The notes under the pieces are model-generated. The model had not been told where the DNA came from and searched no databases. It saw nothing but the letters and a program-made list of their open reading frames with translations. 20,082 nucleotides of DNA from an uncultured Geobacter sp. Its GTDB lineage: Bacteria > Desulfobacterota > Desulfuromonadia > Geobacterales > Geobacteraceae. Positions 13,808 to 20,082 of this stretch are shown one piece after another (the stretch's first letter is position 1; each line of letters opens with the position of its first letter). The stretch is from positions 1 through 20,082 of the forward strand of contig CALABV010000031.1 in assembly GCA_937886325.1 (NCBI GenBank). The letters are read 5' to 3'. Made by a program: the position numbers and the translations under genes.

Positions 13808-15505
13808 ATGACCCGACACTCCCATAAAAAGGCGGCGCCTGTACTGAAGCCCATTGCTGACATTGCTGCATCCATCGGCCTTGCGGAAGAGGATCTGGAA
13901 TGCTACGGCCGTTACAAGGCCAAGGTCAGGCTGGAAGCGATTCACCGTTTTCAACGGCGCCCCGATGCCTCTCTGATCCTCGTCTCGGCCATGACCCCCA
14001 CGCCGGCCGGCGAGGGAAAAACCACCGTCTCCATCGGACTCGCCCAGGCCCTGGCCAGATTGGGGAAGTCCACCATCGCCGCACTTCGGGAGCCGTCCCT
14101 CGGCCCCGTCTTCGGCATGAAGGGCGGCGCAACGGGAGGCGGACTCTCCCGGGTCCATCCGGTGGACGACATCAATCTCCATTTCACCAATGATTTCCCG
14201 GCGGTGGAGAGCGCCCACAACCTCCTGTCGGCCATGGTGGACAATTCGGTCTATCATGACAACCCCCTGAACATCGACCCGCGGAAAATCACCTGGCGAC
14301 GCGTGATCGACATGAATGACCGCTTCCTCAGGGACATCGTCATCGGCCTCGGCGGCGCAGCCAACGGCCTCCCCCGGGAGACGGGATTCGATATCGTCCC
14401 ATCCAGCGAGATCATGGCCATCCTGTGCCTCTCACGCTCCTATGCGGAACTGAAGGAAAAGATCCGCCGAATCCTGGTCGGGTTCACCCACGACAAACGG
14501 CCGGTCATGGCCGGTGACCTGAAAGTCGAAGGGGCGGTCACGGCTCTCCTGAAGTATGCCCTCCTCCCGAATCTGGTCCAGACCACGGAGAATGTCCCGG
14601 CTATCATCCACGGCGGACCGTTCGCCAACATCGCCCAGGGGACGAGCAGCATCATGGGCACCGACCTGGCGCTCCGCCTCGCCGATTATGTCGTTACCGA
14701 GGCCGGCTTCGGCTTCGATCTGGGAGCGGAAAAGTTTTTCGACATCGTTGCCCCCTACGGAGGCCTGAACCCGCGCATGGTGGTTCTCGTTGCGACGGTG
14801 CGCGCCCTGAAATATCACGCGGGCATCGACCGTGCGGACCTGGACCTCTCCAATCCCCGGGCGGCTGTTCTCGGCATGGCGAATCTCCGGAAGCACTATC
14901 AGAACATCGACAAGTTCCATATCCCGTGCGTCATTGCCCTGAACCGCTTTCCTTCCGATACGGATGAAGAAGTGGAAGCCGTCGTCAAGGCGGCGGAAGA
15001 CGAAGGGATGAACATCGCGCCCTGCGACATCTTCCGCCTGGGCGGCGAAGGCGGCCTGGAACTGGCGGAAAAGACGGTCGAGATACTCTCCGCCACGCCC
15101 GGCGAGTACCGCCCGCTGTATGACTGGAACCTGCCCGTTGAAGATAAAATCTTCACGGTGGCCAGCGAGATCTACGGCGCCGTCTCCATCGACTACCAGC
15201 CCCTGGCCCGGAAAAACCTGGACCTGATCAACCGCTACGGCTTCGACAAACTGCCCGTCTGCATCGCCAAGACCCAGCAGTCCCTTTCCGACAACCCCAG
15301 CCTTCTGGGGCTTCCCAGCGATTTCATCGTTACCGTCCGGGAGATCAAGATCGCATCAGGAGCCGGCTTCCTCATCCCCATAACCGGCGAGATCATGCGC
15401 ATGCCCGGCCTGTCGAGAATGCCCGCAGCCTATACAATCGACATCGACGATCAGGGCACCATCTCCGGCGTAAGCACTCCCGGCGAGATCGCTCCCCTTA
15501 CCTGA
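13808..15505 (+). CDS. fhs: Formate--tetrahydrofolate ligase
   Basis: The 565-residue enzyme makes 10-formyltetrahydrofolate from formate, ATP and tetrahydrofolate in the cytoplasm. It is the entry of formate into folate-bound one-carbon metabolism and the methyl branch of the Wood-Ljungdahl route. The nucleotide-binding loop TPAGEGKTT is at 65-73, with EPSLGPVFGMKGGATGGG at 95-112. Further conserved stretches include DDINLHFTNDF, NVPAIIHGGPFANIAQG, and LRKHYQNIDKFHIPCVIALNRF. The length is close to the usual 555-560. It lies 4 bp after the ACT-domain gene, whose end supplies the ribosome-binding site (AGGTAGG). A weak hairpin with six Ts follows its stop. Confidence 0.95.
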   Translation: MTRHSHKKAAPVLKPIADIAASIGLAEEDLECYGRYKAKVRLEAIHRFQRRPDASLILVSAMTPTPAGEGKTTVSIGLAQALARLGKSTIAALREPSLGPVFGMKGGATGGGLSRVHPVDDINLHFTNDFPAVESAHNLLSAMVDNSVYHDNPLNIDPRKITWRRVIDMNDRFLRDIVIGLGGAANGLPRETGFDIVPSSEIMAILCLSRSYAELKEKIRRILVGFTHDKRPVMAGDLKVEGAVTALLKYALLPNLVQTTENVPAIIHGGPFANIAQGTSSIMGTDLALRLADYVVTEAGFGFDLGAEKFFDIVAPYGGLNPRMVVLVATVRALKYHAGIDRADLDLSNPRAAVLGMANLRKHYQNIDKFHIPCVIALNRFPSDTDEEVEAVVKAAEDEGMNIAPCDIFRLGGEGGLELAEKTVEILSATPGEYRPLYDWNLPVEDKIFTVASEIYGAVSIDYQPLARKNLDLINRYGFDKLPVCIAKTQQSLSDNPSLLGLPSDFIVTVREIKIASGAGFLIPITGEIMRMPGLSRMPAAYTIDIDDQGTISGVSTPGEIAPLT

Positions 15506-15533
15506 TCGATCCCTGTTTCATGCCGACCCGAAA

Positions 15534-15564
15534 TTCCGAGAAATCCGGAACAGATCAATTTTTT
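15534..15564 (+). terminator. Weak terminator after fhs
   Basis: TTCCG at 15534-15538 pairs with CGGAA at 15546-15550. Six Ts occur at 15559-15564, eight bases after the stem. The short stem and the gap make this only a candidate. Confidence 0.3.
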
Positions 15565-15677
15565 CCAGGGATGCTTACTGATCGGATGTCCGGGCATGAT
15601 GGTGTCTGCTCTCCCGGTTGCGTCAGAAAGCCCGTGGTACGCTTTCGTTCCCCCCATGCTCAGGCGCTTCGCCTGCT

Positions 15678-15706
15678 TTGACTTGAAGCCCGGCATCTGG
15701 TACAAA
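15678..15706 (+). promoter_or_regulatory. Candidate promoter ahead of the cobalamin riboswitch
   Basis: TTGACT at 15678-15683 and TACAAA at 15701-15706 are separated by 17 bp. This would start transcription about 15-20 nt before the riboswitch. Confidence 0.4.
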
Positions 15707-15727
15707 GTATGGTACAACTGTCGACCA

Positions 15728-15897
15728 ATCGGTCTGGTGCCGCTCTCCATCCGTGAGCGGGTAAAAGGGAAGAGGGTGCGAATCCCTCGCTGACCCGCAA
15801 CTGTAACAGGCGATGAAAGCCGCTTCATGCCACTGGGGAAACCTGGGAAGGCGCGGCGAGTAAGATGACCCTGGAGCCAGGAAACCTGCCTTGCCGA
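15728..15897 (+). promoter_or_regulatory. Cobalamin (B12) riboswitch
   Basis: The segment contains the conserved cobalamin aptamer parts in order: the GGGAA near 15768, GGTGCGAATCC followed by the GCTGACCCGCAACTGTAA core at about 15775-15805, GCCACTG near 15828, and the B12 box AGCCAGGAAACCTGCC at 15875-15890. A strong terminator follows at 15951-15985, before the dehydrogenase gene. Control is therefore probably premature termination when cobalamin is bound. The exact outer-stem boundaries are approximate. Confidence 0.92.
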
Positions 15898-15950
15898 ACG
15901 TTTTGGAACCTCCGTGGAACGAGGGGCCGGAACCGGCTTTGCATGATTCC

Positions 15951-15985
15951 AGCCCCCTGTCCCATTGGGACGGGGGGCTTTTTTT
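15951..15985 (+). terminator. Riboswitch expression-platform terminator
   Basis: A 13-bp stem (15951-15963 with 15967-15979, one G-U pair) with a 3-base loop is followed by seven Ts. It lies 61 bases after the B12 box and 15 bases before the ATG at 16001, as expected for a transcription-terminating riboswitch. Confidence 0.88.
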
Positions 15986-16000
15986 ATGGGGGTAGAGCGC

Positions 16001-16984
16001 ATGAAGAACAGCATGAAAGCAGTGACCGTATCCGCTATCGGATCATTTGTCCAGGGCGAACGTGACATCCCGCGACCGAAGGCAGGCGAGGTTCTGGTGC
16101 GGGTTGCCGTGACCGGCCTGTGCCGCACCGACCTCAAGCTGATCCGGTCCGGTCACCGGGACCTGTCGCTGCCTCGCATACCGGGTGAAGAGGTCGTCGG
16201 TGTTGTCGCGGAAAACGGCCCCGGAGCGGTTCGGCACAGTGTCGGCGCCAGGGTGTACGTCTATCCCGGTGAGTGGTGCGGACGCTGTCCGGCGTGCCGT
16301 TCCGGAGCTGAGAACCTGTGCCGGGAGATGCGCATCATGGGGTTTCACCGTGATGGAGGTTTTGCCGAGTATGTCGTGGCGCCGGAAAAGAGCCTGATAG
16401 CCCTTGATGACACCTGTGGCTTCCATGACGCCGTCTTTGCGGAGCCCTTGTCGTGCTGCATCAACGCCCTTGAACTGTCGCGCCTGAGCGCCGGGGAAAG
16501 GATCGGCATCTGGGGGGGCGGTCCGGCCGGGACATTGCTGAAGCGGACGGCCCGCTACATGGGCGCCGATGTCGTGGTCATCGAACCGGACGGGGGGCGG
16601 CAGGAGCGCGTCGGCGGGCGTGAAACCGCCGCGGGAGAACTCTTTGACGTATGCATCCCGGCGGTCGGGGACGGCGAAGCCTATCGGGCGGCGCTGGAGC
16701 ACCTGGCTCCCCGCGGCCGTCTGGTGGCGTTCTCGGGGCTTCCTGCCCATGCCGCGTGCCGGGCAGCGGACTATAATCATCTGCACTATCACGAGCAAAC
16801 CGTTGTGGGCGCTTACGGCTGCGCTCTCCGCCACGGCGCGACGGCCCTGGAACTCATCGCCTCGGGGGCGGTCGCCGTTTCCGATCTTGTCAGTCACACG
16901 CTGCCGCTATCGGCGCTGGATGCCGCCCTGGACCTGGTGGCGGAGCGGCGCTGCATGAAGATACATCTCGACCCGAAGGAGTGA
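16001..16984 (+). CDS. Zinc-type medium-chain dehydrogenase under cobalamin riboswitch control
   Basis: This 327-residue protein of the alcohol-dehydrogenase-like medium-chain family has the catalytic-zinc Cys C41 (GLCRTDLK), the structural-zinc lobe C93/C96/C99/C107 (WCGRCPACRSGAENLC), FHRDGGFAEYV at 115-125, and a glycine-rich nucleotide loop GGGPAG at 172-177. The usual GHE motif reads GEE (62-64), so the second catalytic zinc ligand is Glu in place of His. The ATG at 16001 has GGGGG 8 bases upstream. The ATG at 16013 (MKAVTV) is an alternative, and the ATG at 15986 abuts the terminator. It is separated by 3 bp from the TrpD-like gene, so both should follow the riboswitch. The substrate is unknown. 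Confidence 0.82.
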   Translation: MKNSMKAVTVSAIGSFVQGERDIPRPKAGEVLVRVAVTGLCRTDLKLIRSGHRDLSLPRIPGEEVVGVVAENGPGAVRHSVGARVYVYPGEWCGRCPACRSGAENLCREMRIMGFHRDGGFAEYVVAPEKSLIALDDTCGFHDAVFAEPLSCCINALELSRLSAGERIGIWGGGPAGTLLKRTARYMGADVVVIEPDGGRQERVGGRETAAGELFDVCIPAVGDGEAYRAALEHLAPRGRLVAFSGLPAHAACRAADYNHLHYHEQTVVGAYGCALRHGATALELIASGAVAVSDLVSHTLPLSALDAALDLVAERRCMKIHLDPKE

Positions 16985-16987
16985 ATA

Positions 16988-18127
16988 ATGAAATCCATGA
17001 CCCTGGAAGAATTCGGCGCGTATGTGCAGCAGGTTATCGAACGAAGGGATCTGAGCCGGGAGGAAAGCTATCGTCTGTTCAGGGAATTGTTGCTCAACTC
17101 CCAGCCGGACCTGCAGCAGGGAGCGCTTCTGGCCGCTCTGAAAGCCAAGGGAGAGACCGTTGATGAAATCGTCGGGGCATGGCAGGCCATCGACGAGCTC
17201 GATACGGTTCATGTGGACGGACTGCCCGAAACGGTGCTGGACAATTCCGGAACCGGCATGGACAGTTTCAAGACATTCAACGTCAGCAGCGCCGCGGCGC
17301 TGGTTGCCGCAGCCCACGGCCTTCCGATGGCCCGGCACGGAGCGCGCGCCATCACGTCACGCTGCGGCACGGTCGACATCATGGAGGCGATGGGAATCAA
17401 TGTGGAGTGCCCCCCGGCAGTGGTCGCCCGCAGTATCCGGACGGCAGGCATCGGACTGTTCAACGGCATGTCGTCCCACGTGCATCCCGGCGGGCTGGGG
17501 CGCATCCTTTCGCAGATCCGCTTCGGAACAATCTTCAACATCGCCGCTTCGCTGGCCAACCCCGCCCGCCCCCGGCGCGCCATGCGGGGCATCTATTCCC
17601 GGAATCTGCTGGAGCCTGTTTCCCGGATCATGCAGGAGATTGGCTTTCACCGGGCGCTTGTGGTTCACGGCTCCGTGGACGACAACGGCACAGGCATCGA
17701 CGAGCTGTCGGTGTGCGGCATGAGCAGCATCCGGTACATGGATGGCGACAGCCGGCAGTGCTTTGACATCGTGCCCGAGGATGTGGGCATACCGAGGCGC
17801 CCTGCCGCTGAAATAGCGGCGTCACCGTCCCTTGAACAGGAGGCGCTGCGCTTTCTCTCCGTTGTGTCCGGGGCGGGAACGTTCAGGGGGTGCGAGGATT
17901 TCGTGGCGCTCAATGCGGGCGCGATTTTATGGATGGAAGGAGTTTCACCGTCACTTTCCGCAGGGGTTTCAGATGCGCGCCACGCCCTGGCAACGGGAGC
18001 AGCCATGGACACACTGCGTTCCTGGTGCCGTTCCCAGTGCCATGATGACGGCAGCGGACCGAAGCGGTTATCTCTCCTTGAGCAGAAGGTGACGGGTCAT
18101 GCATGGAAAAGAAAAGGGGGTATCTGA
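16988..18127 (+). CDS. TrpD-like phosphoribosyltransferase (anthranilate phosphoribosyltransferase family)
   Basis: The 379-residue protein has the glycosyltransferase-family-3 fold: a helical N-terminal domain with NSQPDLQQGALLAALKAKGE, the phosphoribosyl-diphosphate loop GTGMD at 88-92 and KTFNVS at 95-100, HGARAITSRCGT at 117-128, and the metal-binding D238-E239 in GTGIDELS. Anthranilate enzymes usually read GTGGD and carry an HHPAMK-like anthranilate site. Here the corresponding stretch reads SSHVHPGGLGRI, so the acceptor may not be anthranilate. The location behind a cobalamin riboswitch and no trp neighbours also argue against tryptophan synthesis. A role in cobamide lower-ligand supply or activation is a reasonable inference, unproven. 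It is preceded by a 3-bp gap from the dehydrogenase. Confidence 0.82.
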   Translation: MKSMTLEEFGAYVQQVIERRDLSREESYRLFRELLLNSQPDLQQGALLAALKAKGETVDEIVGAWQAIDELDTVHVDGLPETVLDNSGTGMDSFKTFNVSSAAALVAAAHGLPMARHGARAITSRCGTVDIMEAMGINVECPPAVVARSIRTAGIGLFNGMSSHVHPGGLGRILSQIRFGTIFNIAASLANPARPRRAMRGIYSRNLLEPVSRIMQEIGFHRALVVHGSVDDNGTGIDELSVCGMSSIRYMDGDSRQCFDIVPEDVGIPRRPAAEIAASPSLEQEALRFLSVVSGAGTFRGCEDFVALNAGAILWMEGVSPSLSAGVSDARHALATGAAMDTLRSWCRSQCHDDGSGPKRLSLLEQKVTGHAWKRKGGI

Positions 18128-18290
18128 GGAGATTGTTGTTGCCGCGGCAGTTGACCGGGCGGTCTTTTGGGACGGCAACAGTCTCGTTGGGACTCTTTCT
18201 CTCATTCAGTTCCGACTTTGTCCCATGTCAAGGGTTGCCCCCAATCTTGCGAACGACACATTGCTCGCACATTTGCCTGACGAAAAATGA
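18099..18290 (+). CDS. Possible small or truncated gene overlapping the end of the TrpD-like gene
   Basis: An ATG at 18099, preceded by GAAGGTG, opens a 63-codon frame that overlaps the TrpD-like gene by 29 bases. Its start (GVSEEIVVAAAVDRAVFWDG) looks protein-like, while the rest is irregular. It could be the stub of a third gene of the riboswitch operon. I recognise no family and the alternative frame at 18103 is equally open. Evidence is weak. Confidence 0.25.
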   Translation: MHGKEKGVSEEIVVAAAVDRAVFWDGNSLVGTLSLIQFRLCPMSRVAPNLANDTLLAHLPDEK

Positions 18291-18293
18291 TCC

Positions 18294-18323
18294 TTGACAT
18301 TTAGTTCGACTACGAACTATATT
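18294..18323 (+). promoter_or_regulatory. Sigma70 promoter of the MarR gene, probably leaderless
   Basis: A perfect TTGACA at 18294-18299 and TATATT at 18318-18323 (18-bp spacer; CTATAT with 17 bp is the alternative) lie directly before the ATG at 18329. The predicted transcript start falls on or next to the A of the start codon. Confidence 0.65.
18302..18319. promoter_or_regulatory. Operator 1: TAGTTCG-N4-CGAACTA in the MarR promoter
   Basis: A perfect 7-bp inverted repeat with a 4-base spacer fills the gap between the -35 and -10 boxes. The same palindrome recurs at 18802-18821, so it is very probably the binding site of the adjacent MarR protein, acting as autorepressor. Confidence 0.75.
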
Positions 18324-18328
18324 GTGCC

Positions 18329-18787
18329 ATGGCTCGAAAGCACCCATCATACAACCAGGACCCGCGCGCCATTATCGCGCAGATTGCCCGCATCCGCGAA
18401 GCCGGCAACCTGCTCATTGAGAAGGAATTACAGGCCCGGGGCATCGCCGGTATCGTACCGGCCCACGGCGCAGTGCTTGAGTTCCTGTTCCACCAGCAGG
18501 AGCCGGTTCCGATCAAGTCACTGGTGGAGCGAATCGGCCGGGTTAAGTCCACGGTTACAGGCATGGTGGCCACTCTTGAACGACACGGCTACCTGTACAA
18601 GCAGGGGTGCCAATTGGATGCCCGCTCAATCCGCATCGGTCTGACAGACAAGGGGCAGGCGCTGCGAAAGCACTTCGAAGACATCTCCGCTTTGCTTACA
18701 GAGCGGATCTATGGCGCCATGTCGGAGGCCAACCGGCGGCAGTTGGTGGCACTGCTCTCGGTCGTCGAGCAGAATCTTCAGTCGTAA
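18329..18787 (+). CDS. MarR-family transcriptional regulator
   Basis: This 152-residue protein has the MarR winged-helix layout: an N-terminal dimerisation helix, a recognition region around residues 65-90 (SLVERIGRVKSTVTGMVATLERHGYL), a wing (GCQLDARSIRIGLTDKGQAL) and a C-terminal helix pair. The ATG at 18329 has no ribosome-binding site and sits 6 bp after the -10 box, so the mRNA is likely leaderless. Operators with the same palindrome lie in its own promoter and before the downstream FMN-binding protein gene, which indicates autoregulation and control of that gene. The inducing ligand is unknown. Confidence 0.88.
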   Translation: MARKHPSYNQDPRAIIAQIARIREAGNLLIEKELQARGIAGIVPAHGAVLEFLFHQQEPVPIKSLVERIGRVKSTVTGMVATLERHGYLYKQGCQLDARSIRIGLTDKGQALRKHFEDISALLTERIYGAMSEANRRQLVALLSVVEQNLQS

Positions 18788-18801
18788 AAAATTTTATCCA
18801 T

Positions 18802-18821
18802 ATAGTTCGGCGGCGAACTAT
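18802..18821. promoter_or_regulatory. Operator 2: ATAGTTCG-N4-CGAACTAT before the PPOX-fold gene
   Basis: A perfect 8-bp inverted repeat with spacer GCGG matches operator 1 in arms and spacer length. It lies 35 bp before the ATG at 18856 and just after the MarR stop, where a promoter for the downstream gene is expected. No convincing -35/-10 pair was identified. Confidence 0.75.
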
Positions 18822-18855
18822 GTGAACATCCCAACCACACCAAAGGAGGCAGGCA

Positions 18856-19263
18856 ATGAAGATGACAATTATCGATTTTCTGACAAGAAACCAGCAGCAG
18901 TATCTTGCCACGGTGGGGCTCGACGGCAAGCCCAAGGTCCGTCCGTTCCAGTTCATGCTGGAAGACAGCGGAAAGCTCTGGTTCTGTACCGCCAACACCA
19001 AACAGGTATTCAAGGAGATGCAGCAGAACCCCTACGTCGAACTCTGTGTTTCTGGGGAGAACTTCTCCTGGATGAGGCTGAACGGCAAGGCGATCTTCTC
19101 AGACCACCGGGAGATGAAGGCGAAGGTTCAGGAGGCGAGTCCGCTGGTCAAATCCATCTACCTGACACCGGACAACCCGACCTTCGAGATATTCTTCCTA
19201 GAGGAGGCGGTTGCCACTTTTGCCGACTTCAGCGGCAATCCACCTCGGACTGTTCGACTCTAA
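18856..19263 (+). CDS. Pyridoxamine 5'-phosphate oxidase-fold FMN-binding protein, MarR target
   Basis: The 135-residue protein begins MKMTIIDFLTRNQQQYLATV, followed by GLDGKPKVRPFQFMLEDSGK, LWFCTANTKQVFKEMQQNP and VELCVSG, the standard order of small PPOX-like FMN-binding proteins. It is short and lacks the C-terminal substrate region of true PdxH, so a PdxH role is unlikely. A flavin-dependent reductase or stress protein is more plausible. AAAGGAGG lies about 8 bases upstream of the ATG. The MarR operator lies 35 bp upstream, so it is probably derepressed together with the regulator. It is unlike the PPOX-fold protein at 369-821 in sequence detail. Confidence 0.86.
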   Translation: MKMTIIDFLTRNQQQYLATVGLDGKPKVRPFQFMLEDSGKLWFCTANTKQVFKEMQQNPYVELCVSGENFSWMRLNGKAIFSDHREMKAKVQEASPLVKSIYLTPDNPTFEIFFLEEAVATFADFSGNPPRTVRL

Positions 19264-19440
19264 TGGGTAATCAGGGGGGCGAGCTTACAGAACGGCAAAT
19301 TGTTGATGTAATCGTGACCGTACGGCCCGGGCTCTATTATTCTCATATGTGTCTATGGGAAAATCATGAGAGTCTTGCAACGACAGCAACTTGGTCCTGT
19401 TGGTTTATCTAAGAGTGATTTTTGTCAGCAAGGAGGGAAC

Positions 19441-19501
19441 AAATCCACTGAGGCCCGTTGTCTGAAACGGGCCTCGGTGGATTTACAGAGCATTATTTTT
19501 T
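19441..19501. terminator. Shared terminator hairpin between the PPOX-fold gene and HU
   Basis: A 19-bp stem (19441-19459 with 19466-19484, one G-U pair) and a 6-base loop lie between convergent genes. On the plus strand it is followed by a run of six Ts at 19496-19501. On the minus strand it lies 8 bases beyond the HU stop, with a short T stretch after it. It can serve both directions. Confidence 0.85.
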
Positions 19502-19798
19502 CTTGGCGGCTTTCTTCTTTTTCTTCGGCTGCACCGCTTCCAGGAAGGTCTTGCCGGCCTTGAATTTGACGGCCGTCTTGGCGGGGATCTTGATTTCTGC
19601 GCCGGTCTGTGGGTTCCGGCCCGTTCGTGCGGCCTTCTCACTGACCGAGAAGACTCCGAACCCGGTAAAGGTCACCTTGTCACCGGCAGCCAGGGCCTCG
19701 ACGATGCTGTCCATGAAAATCGCAGCCGCTTTTTCTGCCTGTGCTTTCGTGAGTTCCGCCCCTTTTGCAATCTTGTCGACCATTTCTGCCTTTGTCAT
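19493..19798 (-). CDS. HU-family DNA-binding protein with a lysine-rich tail
   Basis: The 101-residue protein starts MTKAEMVDKIAKGAELTKAQ and contains GDKVTFTGFGVFSV and the arm motif RTGRNPQTGAEIKIPA, the signature of HU/IHF nucleoid proteins that bend DNA. A tail after residue 89 (QPKKKKKAAKKK) extends the usual 90-residue length and may strengthen DNA binding. The start at 19798 is chosen for homology and for GGGGGGAG just upstream. The open frame continues to 19864 but the extra residues do not look like HU. An extended -10 box lies at 19892-19900 and a strong hairpin follows the stop. Confidence 0.93.
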   Translation of the reverse strand: MTKAEMVDKIAKGAELTKAQAEKAAAIFMDSIVEALAAGDKVTFTGFGVFSVSEKAARTGRNPQTGAEIKIPAKTAVKFKAGKTFLEAVQPKKKKKAAKKK

Positions 19799-19891
19799 AT
19801 ATCTCCCCCCGCTTTTGATATACCCGGTACCGGTTCTGCTATGGCACCGGACTTTGTGCGCCAACGATACGACTGTCTATGTTCCGGACAA

Positions 19892-19900
19892 GGTATAGCA
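19892..19900 (-). promoter_or_regulatory. Extended -10 promoter element for HU
   Basis: The minus strand reads TGCTATACC, close to the extended -10 consensus and nearly identical to the element at 174-182. No good -35 was seen. It would give a leader of about 85 nt. Confidence 0.4.
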
Positions 19901-19956
19901 GAAAATGTGGTGATGTAGCCAGAGAAATCACTCGGGAAACTCAATATTCGTATCCT

Positions 19957-20082
19957 TCATTTGTTTTGTGACGTTGCATATTTCAGAATATCGCGTGCAC
20001 TGAAGGTATTTTGTGTGTCTCCCGCGGGTGTTCCCGTCGAGAGCCGTATCGTTGCCGAGGCCAGCGGATGGCTTCTTGTTTC
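19957..20082 (-). CDS. Possible C-terminal end of a minus-strand gene, cut by the window edge
   Basis: The minus strand is open for 41 codons from the right edge to TGA at 19957-19959. The product ends with TFSARDILKYATSQNK and has an ordinary protein composition. I do not recognise it, and 41 open codons can occur by chance, so support is weak. It would lie upstream of HU on the same strand. Confidence 0.3.
   Translation of the reverse strand, partial: ETRSHPLASATIRLSTGTPAGDTQNTFSARDILKYATSQNK

Noticed and set aside
16988..18127. Standard tryptophan-pathway trpD
   Set aside because: The acceptor-site region differs, no other trp genes are near, and the gene lies behind a cobalamin riboswitch. 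I therefore call it TrpD-like only.
18178..18192. Terminator after the TrpD-like gene
   Set aside because: Only a 6-bp stem with a G-U pair and a mixed pyrimidine tail, which is too weak to call.

Overview
The window looks like a chromosomal stretch from an anaerobic, moderately GC-rich deltaproteobacterium, most likely Geobacter or a relative (Desulfuromonadia). The evidence is the gene mix, not a marker gene: a MoaD/ThiS sulfur carrier, a GspE/PilB-type ATPase with MshEN-like repeats, a large hybrid histidine kinase, formate-tetrahydrofolate ligase paired with an ACT-domain protein, a cobalamin riboswitch and a lysine-tailed HU. No rRNA, tRNA, IS element or CRISPR array was seen.

Left part (1-2330): a partial minus-strand gene and an FMN-binding PPOX-fold protein are followed by a sulfur carrier (992-1228) with a good sigma70-type promoter. 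Next comes a 41-residue peptide (1300-1425) made of a short basic leader and five Cys-His-x-Pro-x pentads. Then there is a terminator-like hairpin and a wrecked locus, where the start of an FAD amine-oxidase-like gene carries two frameshifts and is joined to the tail of a DUF2177 membrane protein gene.

Centre (2414-8019): a ferric-reductase-like flavocytochrome faces a minus-strand group of three genes: an ADP-ribosylglycohydrolase-like protein, a radical SAM enzyme with a B12-binding-like N-terminal domain, and an unrecognised 276-residue protein. Divergent from this group is a second peptide (7772-7885) with the same leader start and four x-His-(Ala/Pro)-Pro-x pentads, in which three of the four Cys positions are replaced. 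A 15-bp hairpin lies in its upstream region. These two peptides are the best candidates in the window for an undescribed system, possibly modified peptides (RiPP precursors) or metal-binding peptides. A link to the radical SAM enzyme rests only on position.

Right-centre (8088-15505): a hybrid histidine kinase with an unrecognised sensor domain, an isolated GspE-like ATPase, and a two-gene one-carbon unit (GcvR-like ACT protein and formate-tetrahydrofolate ligase).

Right part (15506-20082): a cobalamin riboswitch with a downstream terminator precedes a zinc-type dehydrogenase and a TrpD-like phosphoribosyltransferase, so the pair is probably repressed by cobalamin. A MarR regulator follows, with a perfect operator palindrome inside its own promoter and a second copy before an FMN-binding PPOX-fold gene. 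This forms a small autoregulated module, and the regulator mRNA appears leaderless. A strong shared hairpin separates it from HU on the minus strand. A possible partial minus-strand gene runs off the right edge.
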